Positions 43,999 through 53,618 of a stretch of 64,000 nt of DNA are shown here, piece after piece. The position numbers and the translations under genes were made by a program. This DNA comes from Podospora bellae-mahoneyi (Eukaryota; Ascomycota; Sordariomycetes; Sordariales; Podosporaceae), in NCBI RefSeq assembly GCF_035222275.1, contig NC_085881.1, positions 1,364,001-1,428,000 on the forward strand, read 5' to 3'. The notes below the pieces were generated by a model. The model ran no database searches and had not been told where the DNA came from. It was given only the letters and a program-made list of their open reading frames with translations. Each line of letters begins with the position of its first letter. Within the stretch, counting starts at the first letter, position 1.

Positions 43999-45138
43999 AT
44001 GGTCCAAGCAAAGCTGGATACCGCCCCTCAAAAGGCACGGTCAAAACAAACAGCGTCAAAACCAAAGCGAAAACGTCAAACCCCAGAGCAACACAAGCTC
44101 AAACCAAACCCCAACAATGAAAAGGTGATCATCTCACCTTCGGAGCTAACACACTACCAACTCATCCTCGATATCTTCACCCGAACCTTCAACGAAACTC
44201 TCACCGATGCCGACTTCAGCAAGAACCTGCAAACCCTCAAGCAATCCCTCTTTGACCGAGACTTCACCACGGCCTTCACGAACACCCCCTCCAATCTCCC
44301 AATCTACTCAGCCCGCTGGTCACCCCCACGAGCTCTGGCCTACTCATCCATCTTCACCTCCTTATCCCGCTACCTCCCCAGACTCTATTCACCCACCAAC
44401 ACCCTCCCCTGCCTCGCCATAGGAGGCTGCTCCGCCGAACTAGCCGCCTTTGCCTCAACCCTGACCCTCCTTCCCGGTTCCCCCTCCGGCAGCCTCACCC
44501 TCTTGGATTCTGCCCCATGGAGTGAAGTTCTCACCAACTTATCAACCTCCCTCACGAGCCCCCCCCCAATATCAAAATACGCCTCCAAACTCACCGTCCA
44601 ACAACCACCCTTTATCCCCGCCGAGAAGCTCACCTACACCTTCCTCCAACAAGACGCCCTCACCACCCCCTTCAACAAGCTTTTCTCCTCTGACACCCCC
44701 CAACTGGTAACCCTCTTCTTCACCCTCAACGAACTCTTCACCTCCTCCGGCATAGGAAAAACAACCTCATTCCTCCTCAACCTCTCCTCCGCCATCCCGT
44801 TAGGTTCACTCCTCCTAGTGGTCGACAGTCCGGGGTCCTACTCCGAAACAACCGTGGGAACCTCTCACAAGAAATACCCCATGGCGTGGTTGCTCGACAA
44901 GATTCTCTCGTCAGTCTGTCCGGACGTCAAGCCTTCAGAAACGCCCGAGGGGAGGATAAAGTGGAAGAAGCTCGAGAGCCACGAGTCGATTTGGTTCAGG
45001 TTACCAGAGGGGGAGCTGGACTACCCTATCGGGCTGGAGAATATGCGGTACCAGATGCACCTGTACAAGGCTGTTGATCCCGCTGCTCCAGAAAAGGAGG
45101 AGAGTGGTGATGAGGAGGGTGATGATGATGAAGAGTGA
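43999..45138 (+). CDS. BMT6: 25S rRNA m3U methyltransferase Bmt6-like
   Basis: A single exon of 379 aa. Yeast Bmt6 methylates U2843 of 25S rRNA at N3 using S-adenosylmethionine in the nucleolus. The N-terminus is Lys/Arg-rich (KPKRKRQTPEQHK), fitting nucleolar import. The Rossmann-type core shows LPCLAIGGCSAELAAFAS (motif I region, about 135-155), LTLLDSAPWSEVL, and LVTLFFTLNELFTSSGIGKTT. LGSLLLVVDSPGSYSE follows, with the late block KYPMAWLLDKIL and RLPEGELDYPIGLENMRYQM. This order is that of the Bmt6 (DUF3115-type) family. The tail is acidic (EESGDEEGDDDEE). Codons are C-ending to about codon 290 and more G-ending after. Confidence 0.85.
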   Translation: MVQAKLDTAPQKARSKQTASKPKRKRQTPEQHKLKPNPNNEKVIISPSELTHYQLILDIFTRTFNETLTDADFSKNLQTLKQSLFDRDFTTAFTNTPSNLPIYSARWSPPRALAYSSIFTSLSRYLPRLYSPTNTLPCLAIGGCSAELAAFASTLTLLPGSPSGSLTLLDSAPWSEVLTNLSTSLTSPPPISKYASKLTVQQPPFIPAEKLTYTFLQQDALTTPFNKLFSSDTPQLVTLFFTLNELFTSSGIGKTTSFLLNLSSAIPLGSLLLVVDSPGSYSETTVGTSHKKYPMAWLLDKILSSVCPDVKPSETPEGRIKWKKLESHESIWFRLPEGELDYPIGLENMRYQMHLYKAVDPAAPEKEESGDEEGDDDEE

Positions 45139-45356
45139 AAAAGGAAAAAAAAAAGAATATACTATTAATCACCCACTAATTGACTTCCCTGCCATTGTTG
45201 CTATGTTCGCCTGCTATCTATCTACTCTCATTACAGCTCATGTAACCCGCCCGCACTGCTATGCTTGAAAAGACACAACTCTCTCCCTCAAAACAAACAA
45301 GACAAAAAAAGAAAAGAAAAAAAGAAAAGAAAAAAGAAAAGAAAAAAAGAAAAAAA

Positions 45357-48300
45357 TCAGGCCCAAACCAACTTCTTAACCCTGTGCCCCAAAGTCTCCA
45401 GCAACCCCGTGTTCTTCTTCGCCTCCGCCACACTGATAATATCCCCCTTCTCAATCAAATGTCCCTCCCCCTCCTCCTTCTCCCCCTTCACCTCCCTCGG
45501 CTGATTCAACAGCGCCAACCTCTCAATCTCGGCCGCGATAACAACCACCTGCTGAATCTCGGTAAGCCGCGCAATGTCCTCATCCTCCTCCTCCTCGCCC
45601 CCAATCTTCACCTTCCCAGCACCACCCTCCCCACTCACAGCAGCAGACGTCTGGCTGTACAACGCCTTCAACGCAATCTTCCTCGTAGGCGTCGTCACCG
45701 CAGCAGCAGCAGCAGCAGCAACATTCTTTCCCGAAAAGAAGCCCGCCACCCCCGACAGCGCCGCGCTCGCAAAGTCGTCATTTGTCGGTTTCGGGTGATC
45801 ACTCATGCTCGACAACGACCTCGTGTTGACACGCGTGACGTCCGTCAACCCAGGCTTGTACTCAATCACCAACCCCACGTTCCTCAGCTCGTCCACCTGC
45901 GCAGGCGAGATGGTGCTCGTGATATAAGTCCCGAATTTAATCTTTGTCACATGCGCCAGGTCAACCCTCTCAAAGCTAGAGACCTTGTCGAGGTTCCAGT
46001 CAAACCGGCAGAGATAGAGGGCCGAATCGGTAAGTAGCAAGACTGCCTCCTCAAAGGTGGCACTGCGGATGGTGTCCGGCGTGCTAGGCGTGAGGAAGGC
46101 CCAACCACCAATAAACTCCTCTGCTTCGTCTTCAATAACCCGTTTCTGGCAGAGCTCAATAGCCTGCTGGCGCATGTTTTGCATCGATACCGCCGGGTCC
46201 TTGGTCATCATGTTTGCTTCAAACTCTTCAAACACAAGGGAGGTGACGTTCCCCAACAAAAAATCGATGCTGGCTTGGAGAAAAAAGTCGTTAAACATCC
46301 TGCCAGACTGTTAGCAACCCAGCAACCCACAGTCGGGATCAGTGCAGAAACATACCCATTAAACAACCTCGTCAAGCTCAACCCAGCATCCGTCAACGCC
46401 CCCCTATAATTCCTCTTCCTCGTCCTCGTATAATCCCCCTTCATCGCCCCGGTCCCCGCATACTGCTTCCCGATCGCATCCCCATTATCCGCCCACAGCC
46501 CATTAAACCAGCTATTCTCCTGATCTTTTTGCTTTTCCATATCAATCCCCTCCTCTCTCAGCTGCAAATCCAGCATAAACTTCCCAAACGAGCTCTGACA
46601 AACATTCGTCCGATCCAAACAATCCATACAATTCGTCCTCAACACCCCCTTTTGTCTTCGCTCCACAACCCCATCCACCACAACACTACTCCCCAGCTCC
46701 TCCAGCCTCCCGCCCAAAATCCCCAACAACACGCTCACATTCTCAAACTTCATCCCCCTGCACACCGAGTGAAAATCAAACCACTCGAACCCAATCTTTT
46801 CCTTTCCCTCCTTCACCAACTCCTCGTTCAACCTCTCCACGCCCCGTTCGTAAACCTCCCCAATCGGCGCCTCGACCCCATGTTTCTCCACCAAATTCAC
46901 CACCTCCAACCTCCCGTACCGCTCCCCCAACCGTCCGAAATGCTTCCTCAACGCCGCAAAGTTCGCCTCCTGACTATGCTGCAACACCGGCGTCGGCTTC
47001 AACGAATACGGACTCTGAGTAAAAAACACCGGGAAACTCCCCCTGACTTGTGCAAAACTATACACCCTCCCCTTATCCCCCCTATCAGCCTCATACAAAA
47101 TCTGCTCCGTCTCGACCCCATTCGCCACCCACCCCTGCTCGTCAATCCCCCGACGCAGATACCTCAACCCCGCCCGTTTTATACTCCTCCTGCTTATCAC
47201 CGTGATAACAAACTTCCTCTCCGTACCCCCCTTCTTCCCCCCCAATCCTCCCCCCTCCCCCTCCCGTTTCTCCTCCGAAGGCGACAGATCTCTCATCTCC
47301 ACACTCTCCTCCCCCCCCTTTTCCCCCTCATCCTCCTGAGCCGGACTCTCGTCCACCGTAAACTCCCTCTCCCCCACAAACCCCTGCATCAGCGGCAAAA
47401 CCACCCCTTCCACCCCCGCCTCCCTGAACCGTCTCATGATGTGCCCATTCCAGAAATACTCCCCCTCCACCCCCTCCCCCAGCCCTCTCAACCCCCCATC
47501 CGCCAACCTCCTCGTAACATCAACATCATACCCAAAAAAGAACGTCCTGCTACTCCCAAACAGTATCTGTGCCGTCCTCAGCAACTTGGGCAACAACTCA
47601 ATCGCAGCCTCACTCCCATCCGCCCCATCCGGTATCTGAAACCTCGTCGGGACGTTCTTATTGCTCGCCCTATTCTGCTGGCCAGGAGGAGTGCCAGAGG
47701 CGGGCGTAAGGCCCATCTGCCTTTTGTTCTCCGCCGCCCACCCGGAGCGGGAAAACCACCTCTGCGCAAAACGGCCATAACTCCCCCGTCTGCTAATCAC
47801 ATCCTTCGCAATACTACTGCTGCTCGTATTCTCAGGAGGAGTGATGGCGTCGTCCTCCGTTGCTGACTCGACCGCGTCGTCACGGGGCAGTTCATCAATC
47901 CCCAACCCCCCGGTTTCTTCGTCACCGCTGGTAGACTGGCTTGTGCTCCCCTCCTTCTGCAGCCTGTTCTTCAACGCCAGCGCCGTCTTCCCAATCGAAT
48001 CCGCCGCTTCCTGCCGGGAGGTGAGGGGTGTCAAAGCGACTTCGGTGACGACGTAGATGGGGTGGCGACCAAACAAATTAGCGACCTGCTGCCTTCGGGT
48101 GACTGTGATGAGGTAGGAGTAGTGAAACACTGTTATTATGCCTGTATGATCATCCCACCCACTGCGTCAACATCATGTACCGGAAAGATGGTGGGGGCGG
48201 GAAAGAGACAAACCAACAACCCCATAAGCCTCAAAACTCTCGCTCGTCGCTGGCGGTGCGTGATCCCTCCCGACGGTCGAAACAGAAACATTACTCCCAT

Positions 48301-48427
48301 ACTTGATCTTCACCAGCGGCAACGGCGGGGGCCGACTCCCGTCTTTGGAGGGGACAGGGTTCAAAGGGTGAAGAAGCAGGCCGTCGACCGCCGCGGTGAC
48401 GAGGACCTTGCGGGCTAGGCCGGGCAT
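45357..48427 (-). CDS. SAC-domain phosphoinositide phosphatase with hSac2-type C-terminus
   Basis: Minus-strand exons 48427-48214, 48141-46356 and 46299-45357, 980 aa. The SAC catalytic signature RTNCMDCLDRTN (CX5RT) lies near residue 575, preceded by SRRSIKRAGLRYLRRGID and the motif FVITVISRR. After the catalytic domain, the third exon holds a region like the hSac2 domain of INPP5F/Sac2 (EEFIGGWAFLTPS, LYLCRFDWNLDKVSSFERV), which separates it from yeast Sac1 and Fig4. There is no transmembrane anchor. Such enzymes remove the 4- or 5-phosphate from phosphoinositides on endosomal membranes; the substrate here is inferred. Acidic and Ser-rich insertions at about 90-200 and 290-330 are likely disordered loops. 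Middle parts are very G-rich on the coding strand. Confidence 0.87.
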
Positions 48428-49267
48428 TTTACGTTGTTTCTGTGTTCCCTGCTGTAAATGATCCGAGGTCGGTATGTCTTATATGTTAAAAAAAAAAAAA
48501 GTTTATGCAGAAGGCGTTCAGGCTAGAAAAAGGGGCAGGCAGCTTGGAATGCAGTGTAAGTGTAAGCTATGACGCAAAATGTTGCTGTTGGGTACATGAG
48601 CTGATCGATGTAAGCTCTCATACCGTTGTCGTCGTTCCTAAAGGTTGAAAATGCGTGAACAAGTCACACGAATCAATAACTGACTGGTCCCGTGATCACT
48701 TGAGACTTGAGCAAAAGAAGGCCAACAACCTTGAGAGGCACGGGGGGAGAGTCTCGAACTTGGGCTGGCAGGTGTGAGAGTGATGATGTCTTTTAAATGG
48801 GCATGGTGGGGCCCCATGCCAGCGCCAGTTGCGCAGCCAAAGAGCGTCACTGTGCAGAAGCAGCCCCCCCACGTCAGACGACCCAATGAATAATGGATTA
48901 CACACACCCCACACCAACCCCAACCCTAGCTGTATCTAAATCCAAAGTCAAATACCAGCCACCCCAACTCAAACGTGAAACGGTAAAGACCGATAGATAC
49001 ACCACGCAAAAAGAAAAGGTCCTGATGACGATGAAGTTTTGATTTTCTAGAAGGAAGGCTACTGCAGAAAACGTCTGCCAGTTGATGTAGCAACCCCAAC
49101 GCTCACAAAAATGACGTTGGGGATATAGATAAAAGCAACATATCTCAGTTTGTTTTTCATCCATTTCTGTCCATCCATCCAATAGCATAACCCATCCTCG
49201 GATTTTCCCTTTTTTTTCTTCTTTTTTTTTTCCTCTCTCGCTTTAGTCAACCGCAAAAATTGCTACT
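48428..49267. other. Spacer between the SAC gene and SNU13
   Basis: About 840 bp between a minus-strand start codon and the stop of the next minus-strand gene. A 12-base A run lies near 48488. A partial telobox (AACCCTAG) occurs near 48921. No gene is seen. Confidence 0.45.
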
Positions 49268-49709
49268 TTACATAGCAAGTCTCTCGACCTTGTCGCGGAG
49301 GGCGCGGATCTTGGAGTTGAGGTCGGAAGCCTCGTTGGAGGTGAGGGAGACGGCGATCACGGCGCGGGAGACACCGCAGGCACGACCCTGTAGGAGTCAT
49401 TAGTTATACTGCGTCTTCAGAACTTGACAAACAAAAACATACCAGAGCAATCTTGCTGGGCACGTAAACGTAGGGCACGTTCTTCTCCTCAGAGATCAAG
49501 GGAATGTGGAGGACAATGCTGAGGGGAGCAGTGTCGGCGGCAAGGATGACAAGCTCGCTGGTGCCGCGGTTGATGGACTTGGTGGCCTCGTTGGCGCCCT
49601 TCTTGAGCTGCCTGTAGTGGCTGGCCTGCTGGACGCAGTCGAGAAGCTCCTGGACGAGAGCAGGGTCCTCGGCCTTGGGCCAGGCGGCAGAGTCGTTTTG
49701 ACCAGACAT
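49268..49709 (-). CDS. SNU13: Snu13 / 15.5K, L7Ae-family U3 and U4 snRNP protein
   Basis: Minus-strand exons 49709-49443 and 49387-49268, 128 aa (yeast Snu13 126). It binds kink-turns in U4 snRNA and in box C/D snoRNAs including U3, acting in the spliceosome and in rRNA modification. The L7Ae signature is complete: QLKKGANEATKSINRG (RNA-contacting Gly-Ala-Asn-Glu), LVILAADTAPLSIVLHIP, KNVPYVYVPSK, and GRACGVSRAVIAVS after the intron. It is distinguished from Nhp2 by the missing N-terminal extension and from ribosomal L7Ae homologues by size. The 55-bp intron lies just before GRACG. It shares a 559-bp divergent promoter with the V-ATPase gene. Confidence 0.95.
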
Positions 49710-50268
49710 TGTCGGTGTGGAAATGGATAGCGATAGTGTGTGCTTTTGTTTCCGATCGTCTCCAGGGTTCACTGCAGGTTTGCTCGCCCTGGGGGTGCTA
49801 GGGGATGTTGCTGGGGATTGCGACGTGAACGATGCAGAAGAAAGAGAAGATCTCAAAAATCAAAAATGCGCCTGCGAAAAAATTCATCCATGTGTTTGCG
49901 CCTGCCCACCACCACCCAGCCGAGAGTTTGGGCGGTGTGGGGTTTCTGCCGGGCAGTTGTGGCACGGTGGCACGGCGACAGCGACACGGTGACAACGCTT
50001 ACCTAAGGCAAAGCTCGCTGGGGCCTGCCGAGCAAAGCTTTGCCCAGCCGATGCACAGCCAACCAACCTGCAACCTGGAAACACCTCGTCCAGCAAACAC
50101 CAGCCAACAACTTGGAACCGTCATCCCCCCATCCACAGTAACTCGCCTTCAACCGCTGCCCGCCGACTTCAGTCAACAAACGCATCGCAACCACGCTTCC
50201 ATCGCCTTCGAGCCTTTTATTTTCGAATCTTCCCTCAGTCGATACAGCTTCGTGCTTAAACAACCACA
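49710..50268. other. Divergent SNU13/V-ATPase promoter region
   Basis: 559 bp between start codons, CA- and GC-rich. No motif is recognised with confidence. Confidence 0.45.
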
Positions 50269-51177
50269 ATGTCGGATCTCTGGTAAGCTGCTAGCCCGGG
50301 GGGTGTCCCCTCACACTTCCAACCACCACAACACACATACGCGGAGGCTGGAGCTATCCGCTCGCTATCGTCGACCACCACCACAAGCACAATCCCCTCT
50401 TCAACACCATGCATTGGCTTTGCGCATCTGCTGCGATGCCTTCTTCTTGAATGGCTTTGCTAACATGCTTTTTGTCTACAGCCCCGTCTACGCGGTTAGT
50501 ACCCTCGCTCCACCCCGTTGAAACCAACATCAGCTCTGCGGCGTCGGCGAATACACCTCGCTTCGACTCCATACCAACATCAACATATACATACTAACAT
50601 GCCATACCAGCCCTTCTTCGGTGCCATGGGCTGCACTGCGGCCATCGTCTTCACCTGCCTGGGTGCCTCGTACGGTACCGCAAAGTCCGGTGTCGGTATC
50701 GCTGCCATGGGTGTTCTCCGTCCTGATCTCATCGTCAAGAGTATGTTGCACCCCTTCCCAAGTCAAGGGATGCTTGACTAAACCTTTCTCTAGACATTGT
50801 TCCCGTCATCATGGCTGGTATCATTGGTATCTACGGTCTCGTCGTGTCTGTCTTGATTTCCGATGCTCTCACACAAGACTCCTACGCTCTCTACACCGGT
50901 TTCGTACAGCTCGGCGCTGGTCTTTCTGTCGGTCTCGCCGGCATGGCTGCTGGTTTTGCTATCGGTATCGTTGGTGACGCAGGTGTCCGCGGTACTGCTC
51001 AACAACCGAGACTGTTCGTCGGCATGATTCTCATTCTCATTTTCGCTGAAGTCTTGGGTAAGTTTGTGTCTGTCATGCATGCGCTGCAGCAAGCACTAAC
51101 GACATGCAGGTCTGTACGGTTTGATTGTTGCTCTTCTCATGAACTCGAAGGCCACCATCAACACTGTCTGCGCCTGA
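50269..51177 (+). CDS. VMA3: Vacuolar H+-ATPase proteolipid subunit c
   Basis: Exons 50269-50282, 50482-50494, 50611-50740, 50794-51057 and 51110-51177, 162 aa. It forms the proton-carrying rotor ring of the V0 sector in vacuolar and endosomal membranes. The sequence begins [17 protein letters not shown]; residues 4-9 depend on a 13-nt second exon whose inclusion restores the conserved CPVYAPFF. Four membrane helices are visible, with paired glycine motifs [14 protein letters not shown] and [18 protein letters not shown], and the essential proton-binding Glu138 in [12 protein letters not shown]. It matches fungal Vma3/Vma11-type proteins; Vma16 is ruled out by length. Gene choice of VMA3 over VMA11 rests on the N-terminus and is fairly secure. 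Introns are unusually dense for such a short gene. Confidence 0.95.
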
Positions 51178-51963
51178 GCGTCTCTTTTGGTTCTCGCCGC
51201 GGGCCGATGTGGACGGACAAGATGATTTATTGCAGCAAATCCACATCTCAACACGGACCACACATCCACACATCGCCTCGTCTCGTCCCTGTAACGGGCT
51301 CCGAGACGGGGGTACATCCGGGGTTGTCATGACATGGCGGAGATGATGATTGGTATACATTATATGGGGGTTGAGCGAGCGGCGCATCTCGACGATTGGA
51401 ACGGTTAATGGTTTGGTGGCAACTCGGAACGTACATGTACTATTGTCTCATTATGGTTGCTTTATCACACTCGCGGGGTCTGGTTTTCTTTTTCTCATCA
51501 TAGACGGATGATGGGCAAAGACTGTAGTTTAGGTTGGAATGGTGTTCTTTGCTATCTGTGTGTTTCTCTTTGGTTTATGTGTGACGTTGCAAGGTGGCTG
51601 GCTGTGCGTGTGTTGTCATGGTAAGTGTTTTTGAGAAGATGGTGTTGGGAGTTGTTTTCTGACCCTGGCACAGTGTTTCTGGACCGCGTTTGGTTCCGTT
51701 TAAATCATTGAGAGGTATCGCTACTCTGTCCTTGTCAGCACTTGTTGCAACATCACTGTTCAGGTGCTTGATGGGAGGTTGGGTGGTCAACCAGGCTTTC
51801 CCCTTACTATCATGGGCTATATTGTCTGACTTGTTGGTGTTGTCCCCACAGACATGTGACAGCCAGCAAAAGGTTTTGTTCAGTCACTCCACCACCACCA
51901 CCACCACCACCTTCTCCACAAAACCTAAATTTCTCTCACCACTCCACAACCCAAAATAGCCTC
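51178..51963. other. Spacer between V-ATPase gene and tRNA-Lys
   Basis: About 790 bp with no recognised gene. Runs of CCA/ACC repeats (51890-51913) precede the tRNA. Confidence 0.45.
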
Positions 51964-52050
51964 GCCCGGCTAGCTCAATCGGTAGAGCGTGAGACTCTTA
52001 AGGAGTACTCCGAAATCTCAAGGTTGTGGGTTCGACCCCCACGTCGGGCT
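51964..52050 (+). tRNA. tRNA-Lys (CTT) with short intron
   Basis: Acceptor GCCCGGC pairs with GTCGGGC (one G-T). The D-arm is followed by anticodon stem TGAGA/TCTCA with anticodon CTT, then a T-arm GTGGG-TTCGACC-CCCAC. A 14-nt intron follows position 37 (about 52002-52015). Mature length is 73 nt. No pseudogene features are seen. Confidence 0.93.
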
Positions 52051-52633
52051 CAATTCCCGATCTACGATCACTTTTTTGATGTTTTGACTGTATGTCTGTA
52101 CTGCAGACAGGATTGGGTGATATAATGTAATGTGGAGGGAAGGTGTGTCAACTTCTGTTTACAGCAGAGCAGACAGGATCGGGTGATATGATGTGGGGAG
52201 GAGGATGTGGCAACTTCTTTTTGGTTGACTATGAATAACGTACGAGGAGACCTCTGCTCATGGTTTTCCCCGCTTCAGTGCGTATATATATGTGTGTAAT
52301 GTAGGAGACATTAAACCTCGAACTGGGCGGTATAAGTCTCTTGTACTCGTGCATTTTCACTCTCAGGGTTTTATAGGGCCATGAGAAAGTTCCCTCGAGA
52401 CAAGTGGTTCATGATGGGCCAACGAGGAACAAATACAGAAGAGGTGTGTTTGGTCATTGACAGACAGGATGATCCTGGAGAGAATTTCTGGACGGTGAGA
52501 AGATGGGCAAATAGACAGTCAATGCTTTGTCTTGGTAATTAGATATCAGATCGGTTTGAGCCATCTGAAGTTGTCGTGGCTAGGACCCTGCCGACGGGAA
52601 CCTAAACCTTCCCGTAGACTCCGGACGACTCCG

Positions 52634-52645
52634 AATACTAGTATT
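52634..52645. promoter_or_regulatory. Palindrome copy 1 upstream of ERG4
   Basis: AATACTAGTATT is a perfect 12-bp palindrome, flanked by CCG on the left and CGG on the right, about 985 bp before the ERG4 start. The CCG/CGG flanks recall Zn2Cys6 factor half-sites. Binding factor unknown. Confidence 0.4.
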
Positions 52646-52821
52646 TCGGCAGTTGATGTCTTGTTTTGAGATGGATCGATCTTCAGCCCCAGGTGAAGGA
52701 AGGATCACATTCGCAAAACGTTCCTATTGTGATGATGCGATGTTCGTTCAAGGTGCAGGTGGAGAATGTGACAACGCAAACGGTGAAGAAGGGACCAACA
52801 AATGCGACGGAGGTATTAGGT

Positions 52822-52833
52822 AATACTAGTATT
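52822..52833. promoter_or_regulatory. Palindrome copy 2 upstream of ERG4
   Basis: The same 12-bp palindrome, sharing 15 bases (through TTTCG) with copy 1, about 797 bp before the ERG4 start. The left flank differs from copy 1. Confidence 0.4.
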
Positions 52834-53422
52834 TCGCCGGGTTGGGTGCCGCACCAGCCACGAATGAGGCTGGATGGCTGGAATACTGACAGATTGTGGC
52901 TCGGGCAGTGTCATGCAAAGGGACGCGGGAACTGCCGAGTGGTCAATTGGGTTGGTTCAGCTGGGTTAGATTCCCCGCTATTTCTGCTGTGATCCTGCCA
53001 ATTGTTTTGCGCAGATGGGAGCTCGCTGCTTTCTCGGCCGGCGGGTGAGAGAGCGAGAGAGAGAGAGAGAGAGAGACATGGGTCGGGAATGTCGTTGCAG
53101 TGTGCCAGCAAAGAGACACAGCAGCAGTAGCGAGCAGCAGCGAATCTTGGCCCTTGTCGGATGTCTTTTTGTACCTACCGTGTACAACGATTTTTGGGTG
53201 CTGTTTTTTTGTCTCGATCCCGCTCCTTGTCGCGTTTCCCCTCCCCCTTTTCGACCTCAAGGCGCAGTGTTCTCTTTTTTCCCCTTCTTCTTCATACCTA
53301 GGTGTCCTAGTTTACCTCGCCTCTCTCTTGCGCCCGCCACCTACCATCATATCGAATCATATTCTTACGGTTACACTCCGCGCACCCTGTACGCGCTGCT
53401 GCTTGCTCCACACCTCGACTAG

Positions 53423-53437
53423 GGAATACTAGTATCC
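53423..53437. promoter_or_regulatory. Palindrome copy 3 upstream of ERG4
   Basis: GGAATACTAGTATCC contains the 10-bp core ATACTAGTAT of the other two copies and extends as an imperfect palindrome. It lies about 195 bp before the ERG4 start, in the proximal promoter or leader. Confidence 0.4.
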
Positions 53438-53618
53438 AGATCGACCTAAACGACAGGGGTGTTGTTGTGTGTGGTGGGTGTGAGCTTGTTGCTCTGCTTT
53501 CACACAATTTCCGATCTTTTTTCTTTTTGTTGCTGTTGTCGGTTTTGACCCCCAAGTACGATCACGCTCGAAAAGTATATAAGACTGCGCGCGCCTGCCC
53601 CGTCGCGTTGTGGTCAAG

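Larger units (their letters stand above)
52051..53618. other. Long region upstream of ERG4
   Basis: About 1.57 kb. It contains three copies of an ATACTAGTAT palindrome, a GA repeat at 53049-53076 and a pyrimidine-rich leader with a likely transcription start zone. No coding frame is supported. Confidence 0.5.

Noticed and set aside
46529-47866. A 445-codon plus-strand open frame over the SAC gene
   Set aside because: Extremely Pro/Leu/His-rich translation from the G-rich coding strand of the real gene; an antisense shadow.
53049-53076. A GA dinucleotide run considered as a regulatory GAGA site
   Set aside because: A short pure microsatellite; no evidence of function.
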